From contig NZ_JAUCDS010000013.1 in the NCBI RefSeq assembly GCF_034674885.1, positions 1-64,000 on the forward strand: a stretch of DNA of 64,000 nt. Direction: 5' to 3'. Shown one piece after another: positions 51,857 through 60,271 of the stretch. Below the pieces are notes generated by a model, which was given only the letters and a program-made list of their open reading frames with translations, had not been told where the DNA came from and searched no databases. The stretch is from Castellaniella sp034674885. Lineage in GTDB: Bacteria; Pseudomonadota; Gammaproteobacteria; Burkholderiales; Burkholderiaceae_B. The stretch's first letter is position 1. Every line of letters begins with the position of its first letter. Made by a program: the position numbers and the translations under genes.

Positions 51857-52439
51857 ACGAGGCTTGCGCATCCAGGATGCGCAAGGCTATGTGCTGCATG
51901 CCAGCCCATGGCGCGAAACCTCGCTGATCGTCCAGTGTTTCACGCGCGACCACGGCTGTGTAGCTGTTGTGGCCAAGGGCGCCAAGCGCCCATATTCCGC
52001 ACTGCGGCCGGTGCTGGTCGCGTTTCAGCCGTTGTGGCTGTCATGGTCGGGATCGGCCGAAGTCCATACCCTGGTGCGAGCGGAATCTGGCCCGGTGCGT
52101 CTGCTGAATGGCCGGGCCATGATGTCGGCCTGGTATCTGAACGAACTGATCCTGCGCTTGCTGGCCCGCGAAGATCCGCATCCCGGCGTCTATGACGCCT
52201 ATGAAACTGCGCTGGAAGCCTTGGCCGATACCCAGGCCCGTTCTCATGCTGCCGCCTTGCGGCGGTTCGAATGGCTGCTGCTGGAACAGGCCGGCTATGG
52301 CGTGGACGAACCCATGCCCGATTTTGCTGATGTGGTTGCCGAACCGGTCTTGCGCCAGGCTTTGCGGGAGCGGCTGGATCTGCTGCTGGATGCGCCTTTG
52401 CGCACGCGCCAGGTATTGATGGACCTGCAGCGTTACTGA
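51849..52439 (+). CDS. recO: DNA repair protein RecO (shortened C-terminal half)
   Basis: RecF-pathway mediator that loads RecA and anneals SSB-coated strands. The 196-residue product has a clear N-terminal OB fold ('GYVLHASPWRETSLIVQCFTRDHG', 'VVAKGAKRPYSALRPVLVAF') and the helical 'WYLNELILRLLAREDPHPGVYDAYE'. It is shorter than betaproteobacterial RecO (about 230-270): some 40 or more residues are missing between 'FEWLLLEQAGYG' and the terminal 'RTRQVLMDLQRY' helix. The reading frame is intact, with no stop or frameshift visible. pdxJ, which often follows, is absent; an EamA permease starts 1 bp later. Confidence 0.93.
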   Translation: MTRRGLRIQDAQGYVLHASPWRETSLIVQCFTRDHGCVAVVAKGAKRPYSALRPVLVAFQPLWLSWSGSAEVHTLVRAESGPVRLLNGRAMMSAWYLNELILRLLAREDPHPGVYDAYETALEALADTQARSHAAALRRFEWLLLEQAGYGVDEPMPDFADVVAEPVLRQALRERLDLLLDAPLRTRQVLMDLQRY

Positions 52440-52440
52440 G

Positions 52441-53331
52441 ATGAAGCAAGGCATCGTCCTGTCGGTCGCTTCCTCGGCCCTGTTCGCGACCATGTATTTC
52501 TATGCGACGCTGATGCAGCCGTTCGATGGCGACATCGTGTTCGCGTGGCGCGTTCTGATGGGCCTGCCGATGATGGCCCTGGTCGTCCATCGTGCGCGGG
52601 GCTGGGGCGCCCTGCGCGCGACGGCGCAGCGGTTCACGCGCGGCCGTTTCCTGGCGGCGATGGTGCTGTGCTCGGCCCTGCTGGGGGTTCAGCTCTGGCT
52701 GTTCGTCTGGGCGCCTCTGCATGGCTACGCCCTGGACGTGTCCATGGGATATTTTCTGCTGCCGCTGGTGATGGTGCTGGCCGGCCGGCTGGTCTATCGC
52801 GAACGGCTCAGTCGCTGGCAGGCCTGGGCGGTGGCGTTCGCCTTGCTGGGGGTCGGCCACGAATGGTGGCGGCTGGGCTCGGTATCGTGGGCGACCGCCC
52901 TGGTGGCGTTGGGCTATCCGCCGTACTTCATGTTGCGGCGGCGCCTGCAGGTCGATGCGCTCAGCAGCCTGTGGTTCGACATGCTGTTCCTGTTGCCCGT
53001 GGCGGTTTTGGTCCTGCAGTCCCAGGCGGTCGAGGCCGCCCGGATTTTCGCGGACCACCCGCGTCTACTGCTGCAGGTGCCCCTGCTGGGCCTGCTGAGC
53101 GTGGTGTCGCTGTCCATGTACCTGGCAGCCAGCCGGCTGTTGCCCATGGGGCTGTTCGGCCTGCTCAGCTACGTGGAACCGGTGTTGCTGTTCTGGGTGG
53201 CGTTTCTATTGATGGGAGAACCAGTGGCTCCATCCCAATGGCTGACCTACGGGCCGATCTGGCTGGCGGTGGGGCTGATCGCAGCCGAGGGAGTTCAGAA
53301 ATTGAAGGTGCCCCCACGCTGCGCACGCTGA
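52441..53331 (+). CDS. EamA-family (RarD-like) transporter
   Basis: The 296-residue product has about ten membrane segments in two EamA repeats. The strings 'GIVLSVASSALFATMYFYATLM' and 'WLFVWAPLHGYALDVSMGYFLLPL' match RarD-type permeases, whose substrate is unknown. The second repeat carries 'LGLLSVVSLSMYLAASRLLPMGLFGLLSYVEPVLLFWVAFLLMGE'-type signatures. Its last seven residues (VPPRCAR) and stop are encoded by the C-rich repeat that begins at 53310, so the natural C-terminus may have been changed by repeat insertion. Confidence 0.88.
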   Translation: MKQGIVLSVASSALFATMYFYATLMQPFDGDIVFAWRVLMGLPMMALVVHRARGWGALRATAQRFTRGRFLAAMVLCSALLGVQLWLFVWAPLHGYALDVSMGYFLLPLVMVLAGRLVYRERLSRWQAWAVAFALLGVGHEWWRLGSVSWATALVALGYPPYFMLRRRLQVDALSSLWFDMLFLLPVAVLVLQSQAVEAARIFADHPRLLLQVPLLGLLSVVSLSMYLAASRLLPMGLFGLLSYVEPVLLFWVAFLLMGEPVAPSQWLTYGPIWLAVGLIAAEGVQKLKVPPRCAR

Positions 53332-53417
53332 CGCCTGCTTGCTGCCCCCCAAGGGGGCTCTTTTGCCTTGGGGGCGGCCCAGCGGCAAAAGGCGCCCCCA
53401 CGCTGCGCAGGCTGACG
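53310..53417. repeat. Dispersed C-rich intergenic repeat with two direct copies
   Basis: A 24-bp string starting GCCCCCACGCTGCGCA occurs at 53310-53333 and 53394-53417 with one mismatch, 84 bp apart. Between them CCCCCCAAGGGGGC and GCCTTGGGGGCGGCC form inverted-repeat cores. The same type of block appears at 19567-19633. Elements like this are scattered through Burkholderiales genomes; no transposase is present. Confidence 0.85.
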
Positions 53418-53430
53418 ACTGCTGGCGGGC

Positions 53431-53457
53431 AAAAAAATGGCGGCCCGAAGGCCGCCA
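53431..53457 (-). terminator. Rho-independent terminator after yccA
   Basis: On the minus strand TGGCGGCC (53450-53457) pairs with GGCCGCCA (53438-53445) around a TTCG tetraloop and is followed by seven Ts (53431-53437 as As on the plus strand). It is one of the clearest terminators in the window. Confidence 0.92.
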
Positions 53458-53482
53458 GGGTGTTGTGTGGTGCGCGGCTGTA

Positions 53483-54184
53483 TCAGTCGCGGTTGCCGCC
53501 CAGGACGCCCAGCAGCATCAGCAGGTTGGCGAAGATGTTGTACAGGTCCAGGTAGACCGCCAGGGTGGCGCTGATGTAGTTCGTTTCGCCGCCCTGGATG
53601 ATCCGCTGCAGGTCGATCAGCAGGAAGGCGGAGAAGATGCCGATGGCCAGCACCGACAGCGTCAGCATCAGGGCGGGCATCTGCAGGAAGATGTTGGCCA
53701 CCATGGCCACGATCAGCAGGATCACGCCCACGAACAGGAATTTCTGCAGATGGGTGAAATCGCGTTTCGTGGTGGTGGCCACCGTGGCCATGGCGCCAAA
53801 GACGACCGCCGTGCCGCCGAAGGCCAGCATGATCAGCTGGGCGCCGTTGCTCATGCCCAGGACGAAGCTGAGCAGGTTGGACAGCATCAGCCCCATGAAG
53901 AACGTGAAGCCCAGCAGCAGGGCCACGCCCAGCGAGGAATTTTTATTGCGTTCGACCAGGAACATCAGGCCGAAGGCGCCGACCAGGAAGACCAGCGTGC
54001 TGGTGCCTGGATTGGCGGCCATGACCTGGCCCATGCCGAAGTGCAGGCCGACGGCCGCGCCCAGCACGGTGGGAATCAGGGACAAGGCCAGCAGCCAGTA
54101 GGTATTGCGCAACACGCGGTTGCGGACAGTGACCGACGCGTCGTAGGCGCCGGCGCGAGGTAGGGTATTGCGGAAGTCGGACAT
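53483..54184 (-). CDS. Bax inhibitor-1/YccA family membrane protein
   Basis: Seven-helix inner-membrane protein of the BI-1/UPF0005 family; YccA in E. coli inhibits FtsH. The 233-residue product begins MSDFRNTLPRAGAYDAS and shows 'RNTYWLLALSLIPTVLGAAVG', 'NSSLGVALLLGFTFFMGLMLS' and 'DLQRIIQGGETNYISATLAVYLDLYNIFANLL' (the conserved acidic C-terminal part). It is a single-gene unit on the minus strand, ending in its own terminator. The 110-bp gap to holC holds its promoter; I see no clean hexamers. Confidence 0.93.
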   Translation of the reverse strand: MSDFRNTLPRAGAYDASVTVRNRVLRNTYWLLALSLIPTVLGAAVGLHFGMGQVMAANPGTSTLVFLVGAFGLMFLVERNKNSSLGVALLLGFTFFMGLMLSNLLSFVLGMSNGAQLIMLAFGGTAVVFGAMATVATTTKRDFTHLQKFLFVGVILLIVAMVANIFLQMPALMLTLSVLAIGIFSAFLLIDLQRIIQGGETNYISATLAVYLDLYNIFANLLMLLGVLGGNRD

Positions 54185-54294
54185 GGTGGTTTCCTGTCGT
54201 GCGTCAGATCAGTCTAACGCTTATAACATAGTGGATGCAGCAATCTTACATTAAGCTGAACAAAATCGTCCAGACTGTCATGAGTTGGGCCCGT

Positions 54295-54738
54295 TCAGGG
54301 TTCCCAAGTTCCCGCCGAGAGCTGATGCCCTCGCACATCGTGTCCTGCATCCCGGTACTGCGCCCAGCGGCTGCGGGCGGCTTCCCGGTCGGCTTCGTGG
54401 CCGGACACGATTTCCAGGATGCGGGTGAAACGCGCGGCATCCGGCGGGCAGGCCAGGTCCAGGTTCAGCAGCCAGTCGGTGGTCGCCGCCGCCGCCAGGG
54501 TGTCGGCATCGGACACCAGGATGACATCGGCCTGGTCTGCCAGCGGATCGTGCGCATAGGCGTGCGGGATGAAGCTGGCGGGGTCGAAGTCCCAGAGCAG
54601 GCCATCGAAGCGCCGCAGGCGTCGAGGGTCGGTGCAGTAGACCAGCAGCCGCCGGCCCGCCTGTACGTGACGGGCCGTGGTGCGGCAGGCCGCCCGCAGG
54701 CGGTGGGGCGCCCCGTAGGCAAAATCAACGCGGCTCAT
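54295..54738 (-). CDS. holC: DNA polymerase III chi subunit
   Basis: Chi links the clamp loader (through psi) to single-stranded-DNA-binding protein. The 147-residue product has the family's 'RVDFAYGAPHRLRAACRTTARHVQAG' N-terminus, 'LLVYCTDPRRLRRFDGLLWDFDPASFIPH' and 'VILVSDADT'. The start at 54738 makes a 4-nt overlap with the pepA stop; a longer in-frame ORF continuing into pepA is a shadow. The pepA-holC linkage is typical of Proteobacteria. Confidence 0.92.
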   Translation of the reverse strand: MSRVDFAYGAPHRLRAACRTTARHVQAGRRLLVYCTDPRRLRRFDGLLWDFDPASFIPHAYAHDPLADQADVILVSDADTLAAAATTDWLLNLDLACPPDAARFTRILEIVSGHEADREAARSRWAQYRDAGHDVRGHQLSAGTWEP

Positions 54739-56231
54739 GCCCCGCATTGCCCCAGCAGGTACTGGGTCAGCAGGGGCACCGGCCGGCCGGTGGCGCCTTT
54801 TTGTTTGCCTTCCAGCCAGGCGGTGCCCGCGATGTCCAGGTGTGCCCAGCGGTATTTCCCGGTGAAGCGCGACAGGAAGCAGGCCGCTGTGACGGAACCC
54901 GCAGGGCGGCCGCCGATGTTGGCCATGTCGGCGAAATTCGATTTCAGCAGGTCCTGGTAGGCGTCTTCCAGGGGCATGCGCCAGGCAGGATCCTGGGCCT
55001 GGCGGCCCGCTGCCAGCAGTTCGGCGGCCAGCGTGTCGTCCTGGGTGAACAGACCGCTGTTGACGTGGCCCAGGGCGATGACGCAGGCACCGGTCAGGGT
55101 GGCGACGTCGATCACCGCTGCGGGTTTGAAGCGTTCCGCGTAGGTCAGGGCGTCGCACAGGATCAGGCGGCCTTCGGCATCGGTGTTCAGGACTTCGATG
55201 GTCTGTCCCGACAGGCTGGTGATGATGTCCCCGGGCTTGACGGCTGAACCGCTGGGCAGGTTCTCGCAGCTGGGCACGATGCCGATGATTTCGCGCGGCA
55301 GGTCGAGTTCCGCCACGGCACGCATGGTGCCCAGGACGCTGGCTGCGCCGCACATGTCGAATTTCATTTCGTCCATGCCGGGGCCGGGCTTCAGGGAAAT
55401 GCCGCCGGCGTCGAAAGTGATGCCCTTGCCGACCAGCACGATCGGGGCGGCCTTGCGGTCGGTCGGTTTGCTGGGTGTGTGGCGCAGCACGATGAAGGCG
55501 GGCGGTTCGGTCGACCCCCGCGCTACTGACAGGAAAGAGCCCATTTTCAGGGCTTCGATCTTCTTCTGATCCAGGACTTCGGCCTTCAGGGTCTTGAATT
55601 GCTTTGCCAGGCTGCGCGCCGTCTGCCCCAGGTAGGTGGGGGTGCAGACGTTGGGGGGCAGGTCGCCCAGCAAGCGGGCCAGATTGACGCCCGCGCCGAT
55701 GGCGGCGCCTTGTTCGAGGCCGATCTTGGCCTGGGCGGCCTTGGCGCGGGACAAGTGCAGGGTGAAGCTGCGCAGTTTGATGGCCGGCTTGGCCTGGCTG
55801 AAGGTCTGGTCGTAGCGGTAGGCTGCGGCGCTGACCAGGCGGGCCGCCGCGCGGGCGCAGTCCGTCAGGGGGGCATCCGCGATGGCCAGGGCGCACAGGG
55901 TGGATACTGCCGTGCTGACGCCGGCGCGCACGCAGTAGCCTGCGAACGCCTGGTGCGCCTTGGCCAGGGTGGCGGCCGTCAGGCTGTCCTGGCGGCCAAG
56001 GCCGAGTAAAATGACACGGGCCGCCGCGATGCCGACCGGCGCGTGCAGAGTCAGGCAGCTGCCCGGCGCCGCGTCGAATTCCGACTGGACGACCGCGCGG
56101 ATCGCACCGCCGGACGCCTGGTCCAGCGCGTCGGCTGCGGGACTCAGGATGCCATCCTGGAACACGCCGACCGCCAGGGCCTGGGTTTTCAAGGTATGCA
56201 GGGTAGTCGTGGTGCTTGTGCTAAATTCCAT
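54735..56231 (-). CDS. pepA: Cytosol (leucyl) aminopeptidase PepA
   Basis: Dinuclear-metal aminopeptidase; in enterics it also binds DNA. The 498-residue M17 product has the metal-binding and catalytic strings 'VGKGITFDAGGISLKP', 'MKFDMCGAASV' and NTDAEGRLILCDAL, with the catalytic Lys and Arg present. The N-terminal macro-like domain (about 1-170) is more divergent. The ATG at 56231 follows an AAGGAA site; further upstream in-frame residues lack homology. It is divergent from lptF (100 bp apart). Confidence 0.97.
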   Translation of the reverse strand: MEFSTSTTTTLHTLKTQALAVGVFQDGILSPAADALDQASGGAIRAVVQSEFDAAPGSCLTLHAPVGIAAARVILLGLGRQDSLTAATLAKAHQAFAGYCVRAGVSTAVSTLCALAIADAPLTDCARAAARLVSAAAYRYDQTFSQAKPAIKLRSFTLHLSRAKAAQAKIGLEQGAAIGAGVNLARLLGDLPPNVCTPTYLGQTARSLAKQFKTLKAEVLDQKKIEALKMGSFLSVARGSTEPPAFIVLRHTPSKPTDRKAAPIVLVGKGITFDAGGISLKPGPGMDEMKFDMCGAASVLGTMRAVAELDLPREIIGIVPSCENLPSGSAVKPGDIITSLSGQTIEVLNTDAEGRLILCDALTYAERFKPAAVIDVATLTGACVIALGHVNSGLFTQDDTLAAELLAAGRQAQDPAWRMPLEDAYQDLLKSNFADMANIGGRPAGSVTAACFLSRFTGKYRWAHLDIAGTAWLEGKQKGATGRPVPLLTQYLLGQCGA

Positions 56232-56331
56232 TCGTATTTCCTTAGATCCAGCGGCGCGCGGGCGGCAATCAGCCGATTCGCAGGCAATTGCGCCCGTTTG
56301 GGATTGACGGCCCATTATTCCGCATTTTCCC

Positions 56332-57459
56332 ATGTCATTGTTCAAGCGCGCCGTCTTTTCCGAAATCACCAGCCATGCTGGCATCGTGTTTTCCACCTTG
56401 CTGGTGGTCTGGCTCAGCGTGCTGATCGTGCGGCTGCTCGGCCAGGCCGCCAATGGCGATATCGGCGCCAACGTCGTGCTGGGGCTGGCGGCCTTTTCCA
56501 GCATCACGGCGCTGCCGGTGATCCTGTCGGTGACGCTGTTCGTGGCAGTCCTGACGACCGTCACGCGCAGCTACCGCGAATCGGAAATGCCCGTCTGGTT
56601 CGCCAGCGGCCTTTCCCTGACCGACTGGCTGCGCCCCGTCATGATGTTTGCTCTGCCGGTGGCCGCCGTGGTGGCCGTGCTGACCTTGTCGGCCTCGCCC
56701 TGGGCTTACGGACAGATTGCCGAATATCGCCAGCGCTTCGAGCAGCGCTCCGACCTGTCCAAGGTCACGGCCGGGCAGTTCATCGAAACCGACGACGGGA
56801 AGCGCGTGTTCTTCGCGGAATCGCCTTCGCGTCCCGATGACGAGCTGGGCCGTGTCGTGGCCCGCATCATCGAGCCCGATTGGCTGAGCATCGTCACCGC
56901 CGACAGCGCTGCCATCCGCACAGAAGCCAACGGCGACCGTTTCCTGGTGCTGGGTCCGGGGCATCGCTATGACCTGAAACCGGGCACTCCGGAACTGCGG
57001 CTGCTGGATTTCCAGCGCTATGGCGTGCGGATCGAAAGCCGTACCGACCCCGGGGCCCTGGAAACCGCCCGCCAGAAGGCGTTGCAGGAAATCAAGGCGC
57101 GGCCGACGCTGGATCTCGTGGTACGTGGAGACAATGAATCCCTGTCCCAGCTGATGTGGCGCCTGGCCTTGCCGCTTTCTGTGCTGAACCTGGCGCTGAT
57201 CGCCTTGCCGCTGGGCGCGGTGAACCCGCGCCTGGGGCGTTCTGGCGATCTGCTGCTGGCCGGGCTGCTGGCGCTGCTCTACATGAATCTGATCAATCTG
57301 TCGCGCGGCTGGATCGGCAGCGGGGTGCTGTCCTTCGGGCTGGGAGTCTGGCTGGTCCATGCCCTGTTCCTGGCCTTGGGGCTGGGGATGCTGTGGCGGC
57401 GCACCCGCATGCCCAGGCCTCGCCGGCAGGCAGCTTCAGCAGCGGCCAGGCCCGTATAG
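56332..57459 (+). CDS. lptF: Lipopolysaccharide export permease LptF
   Basis: Inner-membrane subunit of the LptB2FG complex that extracts LPS for export. The 375-residue product has an N-terminal membrane pair ('VFSTLLVVWLSVLIVRLLGQAA'), a third and fourth helix (about 63-120), a periplasmic beta-jellyroll (about 130-265) and two to three C-terminal helices (about 285-355). The basic 'RRTRMPRPRRQ' tail is near the end. lptG, which normally follows directly, is absent here; a convergent LysR gene starts 13 bp downstream. Confidence 0.93.
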   Translation: MSLFKRAVFSEITSHAGIVFSTLLVVWLSVLIVRLLGQAANGDIGANVVLGLAAFSSITALPVILSVTLFVAVLTTVTRSYRESEMPVWFASGLSLTDWLRPVMMFALPVAAVVAVLTLSASPWAYGQIAEYRQRFEQRSDLSKVTAGQFIETDDGKRVFFAESPSRPDDELGRVVARIIEPDWLSIVTADSAAIRTEANGDRFLVLGPGHRYDLKPGTPELRLLDFQRYGVRIESRTDPGALETARQKALQEIKARPTLDLVVRGDNESLSQLMWRLALPLSVLNLALIALPLGAVNPRLGRSGDLLLAGLLALLYMNLINLSRGWIGSGVLSFGLGVWLVHALFLALGLGMLWRRTRMPRPRRQAASAAARPV

Positions 57460-57472
57460 GCCGGAATTCGCA

Positions 57473-58435
57473 TCAGGCCGCCGGCACCTGAGCGCCATAC
57501 GAAGGCAGCCAGTCCTCGGCAGGCGTGCGCAGGGTCCGGCTGCCGCCTTGCAGCAGGTCGCGATTCAGGTCGATGGCATGCTTCAGGTAATCCCATAGGG
57601 CCATGACGCGCCGGGTCTGGCGCAGGTCTTCGTGGCAGTACATCCAGAAGCTGCGGGTGACGTGGATGTCGCGCGCCAGGACCGGCGCCAGGCGCGAGTC
57701 CTGCGCAGCCAGGAAACACGGCAGGATGGCCAGGGCCTGGCCGCCCAGCACGGCCTGATACTGGGCCAGCACGCTGGTGCTGCGAAACACCACGTTGGCG
57801 GCCGGCGCCAGATCATCCAGATAGCGCAGGCGGTCGCTGAACAGAAGCTCGTCCACATAGCCGATGAAGCGGTGCCGCTCCAGATCGTGACGGTGGCGGA
57901 TGGGCGGCTGGCGATCCAGGTAGTCCTGCGTGCCATAGAGCTGCAAGGTGTAGTCGGCCAGCTTGGTGCACAGATAGGGGCCGCGCTGCGGGCGCTCCAG
58001 GGCGATGGCGATGTCGGCCTCGCGCTTGGACAGGCTGATGTAGCGCGGCACCGGCATGATGTCCAGGGTCATGCCTGGGTGGCGGCGCTGGAAGTCGATC
58101 ATCAGGGGCGTCAGGATGGTGCTGCCGAAGCCCTCGGTCGATCCGATGCGCAGGTGGCCGGAAGGCCCCTGAGCGGATCCGGACAGGGCCTCGCGGGCGG
58201 CCAGCAGCGCGCTTTCGACTTGTTCCGCGTAGGCAAAGAATCGCTGACCTTCCTCCGTCAGGGTGAAGCCGCTGGCGCGGGATTTCTCAAACAGGGTGAT
58301 GCCCAGGTCCAGTTCCAGGCCCCGGATGCGCCGTGTCACGGTGCTGTGCTGCACACCCAGGCGCAGTGCGGCTGCGCTGGCCCGCTGCGTGCGGGCGACT
58401 TCCAGAAAATAGCGAATCGCGTCCCAGTCCGTCAT
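57473..58435 (-). CDS. LysR-family transcriptional regulator divergent from mmsA
   Basis: The 320-residue product has an N-terminal winged helix ('WDAIRYFLEVARTQRASAAALRLGVQHSTVTRRIRGLELDLGITLFEKS', residues 4-54) and an effector domain (about 90-300). The ATG at 58435 is used; open in-frame codons upstream translate the operator-like direct repeat and give a repetitive peptide, so they are not coding. Its divergent partner mmsA is the probable target. The ligand is unknown. Confidence 0.92.
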   Translation of the reverse strand: MTDWDAIRYFLEVARTQRASAAALRLGVQHSTVTRRIRGLELDLGITLFEKSRASGFTLTEEGQRFFAYAEQVESALLAAREALSGSAQGPSGHLRIGSTEGFGSTILTPLMIDFQRRHPGMTLDIMPVPRYISLSKREADIAIALERPQRGPYLCTKLADYTLQLYGTQDYLDRQPPIRHRHDLERHRFIGYVDELLFSDRLRYLDDLAPAANVVFRSTSVLAQYQAVLGGQALAILPCFLAAQDSRLAPVLARDIHVTRSFWMYCHEDLRQTRRVMALWDYLKHAIDLNRDLLQGGSRTLRTPAEDWLPSYGAQVPAA

Positions 58436-58439
58436 GGCT

Positions 58440-58471
58440 TGTGCAAATATCGTCAACCAATGTGCAAATAT
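58440..58471. promoter_or_regulatory. Operator-like direct repeat in the LysR/mmsA region
   Basis: TGTGCAAATAT occurs at 58440-58450 and 58461-58471, a 21-bp period (two helical turns). It sits directly upstream of the LysR start and on the mmsA side of the gene. Such phased repeats suit tandem binding of a regulator dimer. Confidence 0.55.
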
Positions 58472-58614
58472 TTTCATGGTAATAAGTTTTTTACACAACT
58501 ACACTGGGACATGACATGAGGCGCCGCGCCACGAGTGTCCTGTACGGGTTGACCGGGCAGGACTCCGGGCAGCCCGCCCTGCGGAATCCAACCGATTTCA
58601 ACCAGGAGACTTGC

Positions 58615-60108
58615 ATGAGCGATATTCCACGTGTCCCGCTACTGATCGACGGGAAACTGGTCCAGTCCGAAACTACCGAATGGCGCGACATCATCAATCC
58701 GGCGACCCAGGAAGTGGTGGCGCGGGTGCCGTTCGCCACGCCGGCCGAGGTCGAGCGGGCCATTGCCAATTCCAAGGAAGCCTTCAAGACCTGGCGTTCC
58801 GTCAGCCAGGCCAAACGCCGCCAGATCATGAACGACCTGGCACACCTGCTGCGTGAAAACACCGGCAAGATCGCCGAAGTCCTGTCCCGCGAACACGGCA
58901 AGACCCTGCCCGATGCCGAGGGCGAAGTCGCGCGCGGCCTGGAAGGCGTGGAACACGCCGTGTCGGCCAATGTGCTGCAACTGGGCGATTACGCCGAAAA
59001 TGCCGCCACCGGCATCGACGTCTACAACGTGCTGCAGCCGCTGGGCGTCTGCGCCGGGATCACGGCCTTCAACTTCCCCGTGATGCTGCCCTGCTGGATG
59101 TTCCCGATTGCCGTCACCATGGGCAATACCTTCGTCTACAAGCCGTCAGAACAGGACCCGAGCGCGTCGCTGATGGTGGCGCAACTGGCCCTGGAAGCCG
59201 GCCTGCCGCCGGGGGTCCTGAACGTCGTGCACGGCGGCCCGGACGTGGCCAATACCCTGTGCGATCACCCGGACATCAAGGCCGTGTCGTTCATCGGTTC
59301 GACGCGCGTGGGTACGGAAATCTATCGCCGCTCGTCCAACGCCGGCAAGCGCTGCCAGGCCATGATGGGGGCCAAGAACCACAGCGTCATCATGCCGGAC
59401 GCCGACCGCGAGGCCGCCCTGAATTCCATGCTGGGGGCCGCCTTCGGCGCGGCCGGCGAACGCTGCATGGCGATTTCGGTGCTGGTGCTGGTCGGCGAGG
59501 CGCAGAAATGGCTGCCGGACTTCGTCGAGCGGGCCAAGAAACTGAAGGTCAATATCGGCACCGACCGCAAGGCAGACCTGGGCCCCCTGATTTCGCCAGC
59601 GGCCAAGAAACGCGTCGAAGGCTTCATCCAGAAGGGTGTGGACGAAGGCGCCGATCTGGTGCTCGATGGGCGCGGGATCAAGGTCCCTGGCTACGAGCAG
59701 GGCAATTTCGTCGGCCCTACCGTGTTCAGCAAGGTCAAGGCCGACATGAGCATCTACCAGGAAGAAATCTTCGGGCCGGTGCTGTCCGTGGTGCTGGTCG
59801 ATACTCTGGAAGAAGCCGTCGAATTCATCAACGCCAATCCCAATGGCAATGGCACGTCGATTTTCACCCAGGATGGCGGGCATGCTCGCTACTTCCAGAA
59901 TCACGTCGACGTCGGCCAGGTGGGGATCAACATCCCCATCCCGGTGCCGGTGGCCTGGTTCAGCTTCACGGGGTCGCGGGCGTCGAAACTGGGCGACCTG
60001 GGTCCCAATGGCCGCCAGTCCATCTACTTCTGGACGCAGACCAAGACCATCACGGCTCGCTGGCAGGCGCATCCCACGGACGTGAACACGACCATCGCCA
60101 TGAGGTAA
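58615..60108 (+). CDS. mmsA: CoA-acylating methylmalonate-semialdehyde dehydrogenase
   Basis: Converts methylmalonate semialdehyde to propionyl-CoA (valine catabolism) or malonate semialdehyde to acetyl-CoA. The 497-residue product has the NAD-binding 'AFNFPVMLPCWMFPIA', 'VSFIGSTRVG' and the catalytic Cys in AAGERCMAIS (about C284). The ATG at 58615 follows a CAGGAG site. It is a monocistronic unit here: no 3-hydroxyisobutyrate dehydrogenase or acyl-CoA genes are adjacent. Nearby Liv cluster 3 makes a branched-chain amino-acid role plausible. Confidence 0.95.
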   Translation: MSDIPRVPLLIDGKLVQSETTEWRDIINPATQEVVARVPFATPAEVERAIANSKEAFKTWRSVSQAKRRQIMNDLAHLLRENTGKIAEVLSREHGKTLPDAEGEVARGLEGVEHAVSANVLQLGDYAENAATGIDVYNVLQPLGVCAGITAFNFPVMLPCWMFPIAVTMGNTFVYKPSEQDPSASLMVAQLALEAGLPPGVLNVVHGGPDVANTLCDHPDIKAVSFIGSTRVGTEIYRRSSNAGKRCQAMMGAKNHSVIMPDADREAALNSMLGAAFGAAGERCMAISVLVLVGEAQKWLPDFVERAKKLKVNIGTDRKADLGPLISPAAKKRVEGFIQKGVDEGADLVLDGRGIKVPGYEQGNFVGPTVFSKVKADMSIYQEEIFGPVLSVVLVDTLEEAVEFINANPNGNGTSIFTQDGGHARYFQNHVDVGQVGINIPIPVPVAWFSFTGSRASKLGDLGPNGRQSIYFWTQTKTITARWQAHPTDVNTTIAMR

Positions 60109-60134
60109 CGCGTCGGCTGTTGCAGGCGTGATGC

Positions 60135-60178
60135 ACAGGGCGTCGGCAGGGTCTCAGAACCTTTCCGGCGCCCTGTGG
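60135..60178 (+). terminator. Hairpin after mmsA, possible terminator
   Basis: CACAGGGCG (60135-60143) pairs with CGCCCTGTG (60170-60178) around a 26-base loop. No U-tract follows, so this is a weak or Rho-dependent terminator candidate. Confidence 0.4.
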
Positions 60179-60271
60179 CATGTCCATCCGACGAACTAAA
60201 CAAATAACAAAAAATAATATAAAAGGCGTTCCATATTCCATATAATGGCTGTTCCTATAGGGCCATGGCAT

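Noticed and set aside
53310..53417. Insertion sequence remnant
   Set aside because: No transposase fragment, no target duplication visible; it fits a small dispersed intergenic repeat better.
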